From the NCBI RefSeq assembly GCF_003390375.1, contig NZ_QUOT01000001.1, positions 2,666,001-2,730,000 of the forward strand: 64,000 bases of DNA, given 5' to 3'. Made by a program: the position numbers and the translations under genes. Below, piece by piece: positions 42,019-51,300 of this stretch. The notes under the pieces are model-generated. The model was not told the origin of the DNA, ran no database searches, and saw only the letters and a program-made list of their open reading frames with translations. The DNA comes from Thalassotalea euphylliae (GTDB lineage: Bacteria > Pseudomonadota > Gammaproteobacteria > Enterobacterales > Alteromonadaceae). Numbering within the stretch: the stretch's first letter is position 1; each line of letters opens with the position of its first letter.

Positions 42019-43974
42019 TTAAGAAACCAGCTTTAAGGTATCGCTGATATCAACCACTTGGGTCGCCACGTCGCTTGAAATGGTCTCAGCGAGTTCGCGA
42101 GAGTGAGTTACTTCACCACGGACACTTTCCATTGCTTGCTCAAATTCAGCGAAGTGTTGGCGCTGTTGATTAATCTGCTCTAGCGAGTCGGCGGCAACCC
42201 CTGCCGATGCGCTTGCTTGGTCGAGCACGTTGGCAGTGTTTTCATTTAAGGCGTCTGAAATTTCACGCTGTCGGCTAGACGCTGCTTCAATATCAAAAAT
42301 ATTGGTTTCCAGTGCTTTGCTATCGTGGTTTAACTGATCTAAACGATCGCTTACTTGTTTAAGCGATTCTTGCGTTTTACCGGCAAGTTGACGTACTTCG
42401 TCGGCAACAACCGAGAATCCGCGGCCATGCTCACCAGCGCGCGCGGCTTCTATGGCAGCGTTTAATGCTAATAAGTTGGTTTGATCGGCAATGGAACTGA
42501 TCACATCGACAATGGTACCGACACTTTCAACCGACTGACCAAGTGATTCAATCGCTTCTTTTCCTGCTTGCGCGGCTAGGCTGGTTTGCTCGCTGGCAGC
42601 GAGTGCTTCATCAACCTTTTGTTGGCTGTCTGTTAGCGCCTGTTGGCTCGCTTGTGCGTTATCAACCACTTGTTGCGACAATGAATTTACATGTTCCGTC
42701 ACTTGCGATAGCGCCGCCATAATTTCATCAACCGCTGCTAAATGAGCACTGGTACTTGAAGATGAATTTAATATGGTTTGTGCCTGTGTTTCCATGGTTT
42801 GCATGGCGGTTGATACTAAGCCAAGCTGTTTCGCTTTTTGCTTATCTTCTTCCGCAAGTTGCGTCACCATTTTATTGAAGCTGCTAGAAATTTGCCCTAG
42901 CTCGGTTTTTTCAGGAATACCTTCAATCAAATCAACACGGCCTTCATTCACTAAGGTGACAAAACTGTCACGTAAGCGGCGCAGCGGGTTTAATACAACG
43001 GTGCGGGTTAACCAGTAATTTGCCGCTAAAAAGACGACCAGTATCGACATCAGTAAAATTACAACCCAGGTAATGCGATCGTTAATGCTCTTTTGCTCAG
43101 CTAGGATAATCGCTTCACCTTCAAGGATAATTTTCTCGATGGCTGATACGTCAGCATTGAGCAAGGCTAAACCTTGTTGGCGCTGTTGTTGCTGTGAAAT
43201 TGTGTTGTTTAGCTCGCTACGATAGCGGCCCACTAACGAGCGCAATTCATCAAGCGCTTCTTCACTTAAATCTGTTGCCTCTTCTTCATCGTCAAGCAAT
43301 AAGTCGTCATCATCGCCTAATTCGTCTTCATCACCTGCTTCGACAATACCAAGCAATGGAAAATTAGCGAGCTTGCCAGCCAGGCTATTCAGCTCAGATA
43401 ACGGCTGGTTAAGCAGCGAGGAATTTACATTGTCGCTAGCAAATACTTTACTACGAACATTGATAACGCTGGTCAACGCAGAGGCAATATTGTTGGTGGT
43501 GGCAAGGTAGTCTAATCGCTGGTCGCTGCTTAGCTCATTCGATTGGCGCGCATAATTAGCAAGGCTGCTATTTAGCGACGAGATCCCTTGCTCGTTGTTG
43601 CGTAAAAGCGCCATCGGGTCACCACTTAGTTTGCCGAGAGGGCGGTAAGTGTCGGCAATGTTTTGTTTAAGTTCTGTGGTTTTCTCAGAAATAGTAGCAC
43701 CTAAATCAGCAATCGATAACTGCTCTGCACTGGTATTGATCTGTTCAAGCAAGTTTTCCGCAGTAGTCAGTAAACTCGCATCGCCAAACTGCAAATAGTT
43801 GGCGATAGTTCGATAAAAATCGACGGTCGTTAACGACTTCAAATTTTGGTATTCAGCGAGCAGTAGTCGATTGGTTTTTAGCGTGTTGCCGACCTGATAC
43901 ATTGCCAACAAAAATATGATGGCAAAGCTGCTAATGGCAACTACCGATGAACGTGAAAACGTTGAAACTCGCAC
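42019..43974 (-). CDS. Methyl-accepting chemotaxis protein with acidic periplasmic patch
   Basis: A 651-aa chemoreceptor. A signal-anchor helix (about 12-28), a periplasmic helical ligand domain (30-300), a second helix (about 302-320), a HAMP domain (WLTRTVVLNPLRRLRDSF) and a cytoplasmic signalling domain with the kinase-control tip EHGRGFSVVADEVRQLAGKTQ near residue 515-535. A run of acids (residues 212-232, EAGDEDELGDDDD and following) is unusual for the family and looks inserted between the two helices. The ligand is unknown; no chemotaxis operon is nearby. Confidence 0.92.
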   Translation of the reverse strand: MRVSTFSRSSVVAISSFAIIFLLAMYQVGNTLKTNRLLLAEYQNLKSLTTVDFYRTIANYLQFGDASLLTTAENLLEQINTSAEQLSIADLGATISEKTTELKQNIADTYRPLGKLSGDPMALLRNNEQGISSLNSSLANYARQSNELSSDQRLDYLATTNNIASALTSVINVRSKVFASDNVNSSLLNQPLSELNSLAGKLANFPLLGIVEAGDEDELGDDDDLLLDDEEEATDLSEEALDELRSLVGRYRSELNNTISQQQQRQQGLALLNADVSAIEKIILEGEAIILAEQKSINDRITWVVILLMSILVVFLAANYWLTRTVVLNPLRRLRDSFVTLVNEGRVDLIEGIPEKTELGQISSSFNKMVTQLAEEDKQKAKQLGLVSTAMQTMETQAQTILNSSSSTSAHLAAVDEIMAALSQVTEHVNSLSQQVVDNAQASQQALTDSQQKVDEALAASEQTSLAAQAGKEAIESLGQSVESVGTIVDVISSIADQTNLLALNAAIEAARAGEHGRGFSVVADEVRQLAGKTQESLKQVSDRLDQLNHDSKALETNIFDIEAASSRQREISDALNENTANVLDQASASAGVAADSLEQINQQRQHFAEFEQAMESVRGEVTHSRELAETISSDVATQVVDISDTLKLVS

Positions 43975-44255
43975 TGTTTAAATCTCTCAACTGGCCGAAT
44001 ATATTTAGTCGCGGCGGATGGTAACGATCTAATATGACATTTTTGTTACAGCTCGTTTTTTAAACAGTAATGATTTTGTTAGTGCTTTGTTAATAAGGTG
44101 TGTTCGGGCAAAAATATTGACAGCTAGGCTATATAACTGGCTCGCTAGAACTTTTGGTTAAAAGAATAGACGGCTAAACGAGTAGGTAGCTAAAAGAATA
44201 GAGATAGGGCTTTATGAGTGTTGCTGCCTATAAAAACCAGCAACACGTTGAGCAA

Positions 44256-45056
44256 TTATGCCGGTTTGGGAATCCCTTTATTGACGTATATGTCGAAGCG
44301 GTTTTTCTTCATTTTTACTTCGGTTGAAGGTTTTTGATTGGCTAAGTAATCCGCATAGCTAGGGCGTTTCACCACCACACGGTATTCCGCAAGCGCTAAT
44401 GCTGGTGCGAGTAGTTGGTCGGCATCGAGATCGGCACCAACTAAATGTTGGAATACGCGCATCTCTTTTTTGACCTGGGCCGACTTTTCTTTGTGAGGAT
44501 ACATAGGGTCAAGGTAGACCACATCAATATCATCAAGTTGCGGCATGTCTTGCGTAGACGATTGGTGAATCAATGTCATGCGCTGGGCTATTTCACTGAT
44601 GTCAGCATTGAGTTGTGCGCGTGCCAGCCCGTCTGCCAGCAAAGCGGCGACCACAGGGTTGCGCTCTACTAGCGTGACTTTGCAACCGAGCGCAGCAAGT
44701 ACAAAGGCGTCGCGACCAAGGCCCGCAGTGGCGTCTAACACATGTGGATTAAAACCATGTTTTAGGCCAACAGCCTTGGCGATGTCTTGGCCTCGACCAC
44801 CACCAAATTTGCGGCGGTGACCAACAGCGCCGTCAATAAAATCAACTTTAATCGGGGCGAGCTTAGGTTCATCTAACTTCACTAATTCAAGCACTTGGTC
44901 GTTTACTTGCAGCACAAAGGCAAGTTCAGCAAAGTTAGCTGCTGCGGCGATATCGCCGATATAATCAAAGTGCCAACGCTGAGCAACTTGTTTGGCTAGA
45001 TCAACATCGGTTTTGTGAACGTAGGCAACGGCAACTTGCAGGTGAGTGTCTGCCAT
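44256..45056 (-). CDS. rsmJ: 16S rRNA m2G1516 methyltransferase RsmJ
   Basis: A 266-aa SAM-dependent methyltransferase that methylates G1516 in 16S rRNA. The SAM motif DATAGLGRDAFVLAALG and the catalytic DPMYPHK are hallmarks of RsmJ (YhiQ). The stop of the upstream Tag-like gene overlaps its start by one base. Downstream is a 9-bp hairpin (44218-44246) without a T tract. In E. coli rsmJ neighbours prlC; the same pairing is seen here with a single gene between. Confidence 0.95.
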   Translation of the reverse strand: MADTHLQVAVAYVHKTDVDLAKQVAQRWHFDYIGDIAAAANFAELAFVLQVNDQVLELVKLDEPKLAPIKVDFIDGAVGHRRKFGGGRGQDIAKAVGLKHGFNPHVLDATAGLGRDAFVLAALGCKVTLVERNPVVAALLADGLARAQLNADISEIAQRMTLIHQSSTQDMPQLDDIDVVYLDPMYPHKEKSAQVKKEMRVFQHLVGADLDADQLLAPALALAEYRVVVKRPSYADYLANQKPSTEVKMKKNRFDIYVNKGIPKPA

Positions 45057-45763
45057 TAGCTGTCGTCCTCATGCACTTGGATGTAGTTATCGCCCGTGGC
45101 GTAAGCCACAAGTCGACTTAACTGAGTTAAGCTGAGATCGGACTCTTGCTGCCAGCGATTAAACGCAGTTTGAATGGTGGTTAAACTGGCTTTGGTTTGC
45201 AAGCCGCCCGAGATTAAGTCGTGCGCCCGAAAGTAGGCTTCAACATCACGTGACAGCAAAAAGGTGTCTTTACCGAGCGCACGCAAGGCGTATGGGCCAG
45301 TATTGCCGCCCAAACGGGCACCGTGTTTTTTTAGGTGTGCCCATAGGCCGATAATATTGTCGCTTGGCCATTGGCGAATAAATTCTGCAAATGAATGACC
45401 GTTTTGCTGTTCTTCAAAAATCATTTGGGCATTGGCTTTAATGGTTTTTACCTTATTAAAGTTGCGAATAATTTTCGGATCGGCGGCTTTTCGCTCCAGC
45501 ATATCTTCTGGCATCATCAAGATTTTCTCGATGTTAAAGCCGAAGAACACTTCTTCAAAGTCTGGCCATTTTTGTTCGACCACACGCCAAACAAAGCCCG
45601 ACTGAAATACTTTTTTCGTGAATGCTGCTAAGTAGCGATCATCGGGTAGCAGGGCTAATGCGCCCTGCTCTTCAACTGGTGGTAGCAGTAAATTTAATTG
45701 TGCAACGCCGCCTTTTCGCTCGGCGGCGCGCTGATAGAGTTTATCGAAAGCTTCTAGTTTCAT
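45056..45763 (-). CDS. Divergent DNA-3-methyladenine glycosylase I-like protein
   Basis: A 235-aa protein of the Tag (PF03352-like) helix-hairpin-helix glycosylase fold. Alignable blocks are FQSGFVWRVVEQKWPDFEEVFFGFN, then IIGLWAHLKKHGARLGGNTGPYALRALGKD, the latter carrying the usual fold-closing region. The zinc ligands of classical Tag (N-terminal Cys, His, and the C-terminal His/Cys) are not seen, and the alignment places a lysine where the E. coli catalytic Glu38 is expected. Function may therefore differ from alkylation repair. It lies 24 bp after prlC and overlaps rsmJ. Confidence 0.72.
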   Translation of the reverse strand: MKLEAFDKLYQRAAERKGGVAQLNLLLPPVEEQGALALLPDDRYLAAFTKKVFQSGFVWRVVEQKWPDFEEVFFGFNIEKILMMPEDMLERKAADPKIIRNFNKVKTIKANAQMIFEEQQNGHSFAEFIRQWPSDNIIGLWAHLKKHGARLGGNTGPYALRALGKDTFLLSRDVEAYFRAHDLISGGLQTKASLTTIQTAFNRWQQESDLSLTQLSRLVAYATGDNYIQVHEDDS

Positions 45764-45786
45764 CGTTTAACGCCTGAATGCATCGA

Positions 45787-47832
45787 CTATGCGGCTTGGA
45801 TGCCGCTGTGTCTTAGTAGCGCATCAATTTCAGGCTCGCGACCACGGAAGGCTTTAAATAGCTCGCTTGGCTCTTGTGAACCACCTTTTTCTAAGATGTT
45901 CACCAAGAAGCTTCGGCCAGTGTCTTGGTTAAACACGCCTTCTTCTTCAAAACGAGAGAAAGCATCACTTGATAACACTTCCGCCCATTTGTAGCTGTAG
46001 TAGCCAGCAGCATAACCACCACCAAAGATATGACCAAAACTGTGCTGGAAGCGATTAAATTCAGGTGCTTTAACCACAGCGTATTGCGCTCGTACATCGT
46101 TTAGCACGGTTTGAATATGCTCGGTTTTTTCTGGTGAAAATTGTGCGTGCATGGTGAAGTCGAACAAACCAAACTCGAGTTGACGCAACATTTGCATTGC
46201 TGACTGGAAGTTTTTCGCGGCCAACATTTTGTCTAGCATGCTTTGCGGTAATGGCTCGCCTGTTTCAAAGTGGCCTGAAATGAAGCTTAAGGCTTCTGGC
46301 TGCCAGCACCAATTTTCTAAGAACTGGCTTGGTAGTTCAACGGCATCCCATGCAACACCGTTAATACCGGCAACGCTTGAGGCGTTGATTTGCGTTAGCA
46401 TATGGTGAATACCGTGACCAAATTCGTGGAATAAGGTGACCACTTCATCATGGGTAAATAACGCGGGTTTGTCCCCTACTGGGCCGTTAAAGTTGCAAGT
46501 TAGGTAAGCTACTGGCAGTTGCACTATGCCGTTGGCTAACTCACGGCGTCCAACACAATCGTCCATCCAAGCACCGCCGCGCTTTTTCTCGCGCGCGTAT
46601 AAATCTAAGTAGAAACTGCCGCGTAGCTGTTCGTTTTCGTCGTAAACGTCAAAGAACTTAACGTCTTGGTGCCATACATCAACACCGTCACGTTGTTTAA
46701 TGGTTAAACCAAATAGACGATTAACAACTTCAAACAAGCCGGCAACCACGGTTTGTTCAGGGAAATACGGGCGCAATTCTTCATCAGAAATTGCGTAACG
46801 CTCTTGTTTAAGCTTTTCACTGAAGTAGGGTAAATCCCAAGCAGCTAATGCTTCAACTTGGTGTTTTTCTTTGGCAAATTCGTGCAATTCTGCCAGTTCT
46901 TGCTCACCTTGCGGTTTTGATTTTGCCGCCAAGTCTTGTAAAAAGCCAATGACTTGGTCGCTCGAATCAGCCATTTTGGTCGCCAGTGACTTATCGGCGT
47001 AGTGTTCAAAATCAAGTAGTTGTGCAAGTTCGTGGCGCAGTGCAAGAATCTCGTTCATCACTTGTGAGTTGTCGAATTCACCTGCATTTGGGCCAAGTTC
47101 TGAAGCGCGAGTAACAAATGCACGGTACACTTTCTCACGCAGATCGCGATTGTCGCAGTACATCATGATCGGCAAGTAGCTCGGAAAATCTAAGGTAAAT
47201 AACCAACCGTCAAGCTCTTTAGCTTGTGCAAGTTGGGCTGCTGCCGCTTTCGCGCTATCGGGTAGGCCACTTAATTCTGTTTCGTCGGTGATATTAACGG
47301 TAAATGCTTGTGTAGCATCGAGTAAATTATTGTTAAAGCCCGAACCTAGCTCAGATAATTTCGCCACAATTTCACCGTAGCGTTGTTGTTTCTCAGGTGC
47401 TAAGGCAATACCTGAGAGTTTGAAATCGCGAAGTGCATTATCAATGACTTTCTGTTGTGCAGTATCTAGCGTTTGGTAGTGTTCGCTTTCGGCAAGCTGT
47501 TTATAGGCTTGGTATAAGCCTTGGTGTTGGCCAACAAAGGTGCCGTACTCTGACAGCAGCGGTAAACAACTTTCATAGGCTTCACGCAATTCATCACTGC
47601 TTAACACAGAGTTTAGGTGTGATACTGGTGACCATAACTTTCCTAAAACATCATCAACCTCGTCAATCGGCATCACTAAATTTTGCCATGTAAATGTATC
47701 ATTTTCGGTTAATACCCGTTCGATACACTGCTTGCAATCAGCAATGGCTTGTTCAACGGCAGGCTTTACGTGCGCTGGTTTAATCGCTGAAAATTGTGGT
47801 AGTGCATGTGATTGCAATAATGGGTTTGTCAT
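45787..47832 (-). CDS. prlC: Oligopeptidase A PrlC
   Basis: A 681-aa M3-family zinc metallopeptidase that degrades signal peptides and short peptides in the cytoplasm. The metal site HEFGHGIHHML is intact, with the second ligand Glu about 25 residues later in WDAVELPSQFLENW. The start MTNPLLQSHALPQF matches E. coli PrlC (680 aa) and the AAGG eight bases before this ATG supports it over an upstream ATG at 47850. It begins a minus-strand unit prlC, Tag-like gene, rsmJ. Confidence 0.97.
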   Translation of the reverse strand: MTNPLLQSHALPQFSAIKPAHVKPAVEQAIADCKQCIERVLTENDTFTWQNLVMPIDEVDDVLGKLWSPVSHLNSVLSSDELREAYESCLPLLSEYGTFVGQHQGLYQAYKQLAESEHYQTLDTAQQKVIDNALRDFKLSGIALAPEKQQRYGEIVAKLSELGSGFNNNLLDATQAFTVNITDETELSGLPDSAKAAAAQLAQAKELDGWLFTLDFPSYLPIMMYCDNRDLREKVYRAFVTRASELGPNAGEFDNSQVMNEILALRHELAQLLDFEHYADKSLATKMADSSDQVIGFLQDLAAKSKPQGEQELAELHEFAKEKHQVEALAAWDLPYFSEKLKQERYAISDEELRPYFPEQTVVAGLFEVVNRLFGLTIKQRDGVDVWHQDVKFFDVYDENEQLRGSFYLDLYAREKKRGGAWMDDCVGRRELANGIVQLPVAYLTCNFNGPVGDKPALFTHDEVVTLFHEFGHGIHHMLTQINASSVAGINGVAWDAVELPSQFLENWCWQPEALSFISGHFETGEPLPQSMLDKMLAAKNFQSAMQMLRQLEFGLFDFTMHAQFSPEKTEHIQTVLNDVRAQYAVVKAPEFNRFQHSFGHIFGGGYAAGYYSYKWAEVLSSDAFSRFEEEGVFNQDTGRSFLVNILEKGGSQEPSELFKAFRGREPEIDALLRHSGIQAA

Positions 47833-47923
47833 AGAGTAAGCCTTCGGCATCAGTTGTTATCAGCTATACATTTATAGTCAGTAGTCGCGTAATTCAAGAG
47901 GCGCACTATATTTATTGTATGTA

Positions 47924-48133
47924 ATACCAATTTCAATAAATACTTGATCATTCTGGTTGGTTAAAATGCTCATTAACTGTGTTGTTATTTTTTAAACTAG
48001 AACAACTAGTTAGCAAAAATAACGCTTTGCCTACATGGATGTAGGTACTTAGGTTTTGCTGGGAGCATAGAACCTGTGTTTATGAACCTTTTTCCTACGC
48101 CATAATTGCTCAACTAATTAATTCAATTGGTAT
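47924..48133 (+). repeat. 210-bp dispersed repeat, copy 2
   Basis: The second copy of the element at 27255-27465, same orientation, same ATACCAATT / AATTGGTAT ends. It sits in the intergenic gap between prlC and the large sensor gene. No coding potential is visible. Confidence 0.88.
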
Positions 48134-48206
48134 TAGTTCTAACTTTTGCAGCTAAGTGCTTGCTCTTATTTGTACCTTTTTGCGTGTAAACCAATTGTAT
48201 TGTTTT

Positions 48207-48236
48207 GTTTTACCTTGTTTTACCTTGTGTTACCGC
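48207..48236. repeat. 10-bp tandem units upstream of the sensor gene
   Basis: GTTTTACCTT repeated twice exactly and once degenerate, one helical turn apart, about 76 bp upstream of the sensor gene start. Could be a cooperative regulator site or simple slippage; nothing decides. Confidence 0.5.
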
Positions 48237-48311
48237 AATACGAGCAGCACAAATTTCGGCATAATATTGGGTTAGCTTTGTATTTCTTTTTTTAGTGTAG
48301 GATAAGTTAGT

Positions 48312-51300
48312 TTGCGTCGAATAATGTGGTGTCTGCTATTGCTGAGTGTGTTCATCACTCGCTCTGTTTTTGCGATCAGCAACACCAGTTTGTCATTATC
48401 AAACATTAGTGTGGCTGATGGTCTTAATAGTGCCAGTGTTTTTGCAGTGATGCAGGACACTAATGGCTACTTGTGGCTAGGCACAGAGCATGGTGTCAAT
48501 ATTTACGATGGTTATACCATGCGTTCGCTAAGTGGCCCAGAGGGTGACTTTGAGCGCTATGCAGTGACGCAAATAGTGCAAGATGAACAAGGAATTGTTT
48601 GGCTGACCATGCTGGGTAAAGGCATCTACCGATACGACTATCAAGCCGATAGTTATCAATTATTCACCGATAGCGACTCCGTTACCACAACTGCTGATGC
48701 AGCTCATCAACCCAATTCCGGTAACTCGCCATGGCTTGCAATAGGGCAAAAGGTTCTGCGATACAGCCAAGCAGGCAAGCAGGTTGAATTGGTGCTTGAT
48801 TTAACTGAGCAATTAGAAGCTGGCGAGTTTATTAAACGGGTTTATCAAGTTGAGCAATTTTTGTTGGTCGCTACTCCCAGAGGCGCTTTTGTCCTGGAGT
48901 TATCCTCTGGGCAAGTTAATCACTTAGATTTAGTGGTTAATCAGGCTGTTTCCAACATGAGTTTAGATGGTTTTGAGGCCAACCGTTTGTATGACTTTGT
49001 TAGTTGGCGAGGTCACGTATTTGTTGCTACGGAAGCTGGCTTGATCATTTTTAAGATTGCCGATCTGGTGCGTTACTTTGACAATTTGGCTGAATTGCCT
49101 GTTGTTCATCCGAACGTTATGCATGGTGTGCGTGCGTTATATGCTGAGCAGGATAAAGTGCTAGTGGGCTCGCACGAAGGTGTGATGCAGGTGCACCTAG
49201 GTGAAAGCAGCGCGGGTAGCGAAAACGGAACAGATATCGAAAGCAATACTGACATTAAAAATACAACCGCCCCCACATCGGCAGATTTCGTTTATCAGTT
49301 ATTGTTTCGCTTTTCTGATATTAACCCACATGTTGCACACAATGATGTGTTGGATATTACCAAAGACAACAGTGGCATATTTTGGTTTGGTTCGCAGTCA
49401 AATGGGGCTTATCGTTGGAACCCAAACAGTGAACTCATTTGGAATGTTGAGCATGTTAGCACCACTAATAATAGCCCGCTAAATGAAGAAGTAAGCGGAC
49501 TTGGTCTAGGCGGTGTATATGCCATGACTGCAGATAGCCAAGACCCGAAGATTATTTGGGCAAGTACGGGGCGTGTACTAAACCGCATCAATACTGAGAC
49601 TAAAACAGTTAAACACTATGCTATCGACCTACACGAACACACTAGACATTTACACGCCGACATTACCAAACTAGTTGATAACGGCGATACACTTTGGGTC
49701 GGAACTCAGCAAGGAATTAGGCCTTTTAATAAGCGCTTAGAGCGGGTCGTGTCAGAGCCTTTTTCTGCGGCAACTCAAGCGTGGCTGTGTCAACATCATG
49801 GTAAGCAATATACGTTTGCCATATTGCAGCAAAGTTTATGGTTTTTTGGCTCGGAAGGGGCTGGGCGCATTTCGTTAAAAACCGGTGCAATGGAAAAACT
49901 TGATGCGATAAACAAGGTGTTGCCACCTGACCAAATTCAGCGAGTTTTTGCCGATGTTGCGTTATGGCCTGAGCATTTGGTATTAACCACTCAAGACAGT
50001 ATCTGGGTCTATAACCCAATGCTTGATTCGTTGAAACTGGTTTATCAGTTTCATCACAACCAAGAGTTTCGTCACGCTGAGATCAATAGCCTAGCGTTAG
50101 ATGATAACAATATTTTATGGGTCGCCTATGACGGTGTTGGTTTGTTTGGGCTTGATGGTTTAAGCCTTGAAGCAAGAGTATTTATTGACGCTGCTAGCAC
50201 TTCCTTAGATGAGCATATTTATGGTGTAAAGACTGACGCTGAGGGTCATTTATGGTTCGCGAGTCAAGTGGGTTTTTATCGATTGGATAAAAACACTCGA
50301 CACCTGCGTCAGTTCGATATTGGCGATGGCTTAGCCACTAATGAATTTAATGCCGATGCTTATGCTGTAATGACTGATGGCAAGCTTGCCTATGGCACCA
50401 TGCTGGGGCTAAGTATTTTTGACCCTATTCAGTTGCACAACCAAAATGAAGCCATTAACCAAGACTTTAGCGTTAACTTTTCTGGCGTCAGTACGTTATC
50501 ACGTGACTTAACTGTCTCCACGTTTATTAATAATGGCCAGACGTTTGCTTTTAAGCACAGTGATATTGGTATTCGCATTGACTTTGCAACGTCTTCATTC
50601 CTACATCGCGACACTATTGAATATCGTTACCAGCTCGTTGGTCCTACTGAAATAAATGCGCCGTTTTCCAGCCAGCATTATGTTACTTTTCCGAGTTTAA
50701 GTTCTGGCGACTATGAGCTTATTGTGCGTGCTAAATCGCCTTACACAGGCGAGTTATCTGCGCCTAGCTCTTTGTTGTTTAATGTTTCTTACCCATTGTG
50801 GCGAGCACCAGTAGTTCTGGTTTTTTATGGGTTTAGTGTCTTAGTGTGCTTGTTTATTTGGCTACGTTGGCGGGCCAATAAACAGCAAGAATTAATTGCT
50901 GCACACGAAGCGGTGAAGTTAAGAGAACATCGCTTACAGCTCGCACTTACTGGCAGTGATAGTGAGGTGTGGGACTGGGAAAGCCAATCGAATCGAATTT
51001 ATGCCAAGCGTTTTACCAAAGATTTGGGCTATGCAGCTCCGGATACTTCGCTTGGTTTTGAAACTCACATTGATTTGATTCACCCGGAGGACAAAGAGCT
51101 GTTTTTGTCCAAGTGGCACGCGTTTTTGATAAGTGATTCGCCTGTTGACAGCTTTGACTGCAGCTATCGCTTGCAGCACAGCAACGGCCATTGGTTATGG
51201 TACAAAGATATCGGCAAAATAGTGACCCGCAATATCGATGGTGAGCCAGATCGCGTAACCGGATCTTATTCGAACATTACCCAAACGCGTGCTGATGAAG

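Noticed and set aside
44159..44202. 12-bp direct repeats upstream of the chemoreceptor
   Set aside because: Two copies of TAAAAGAATAGA 32 bp apart in AT-rich DNA are not clearly above chance and no regulator is suggested.
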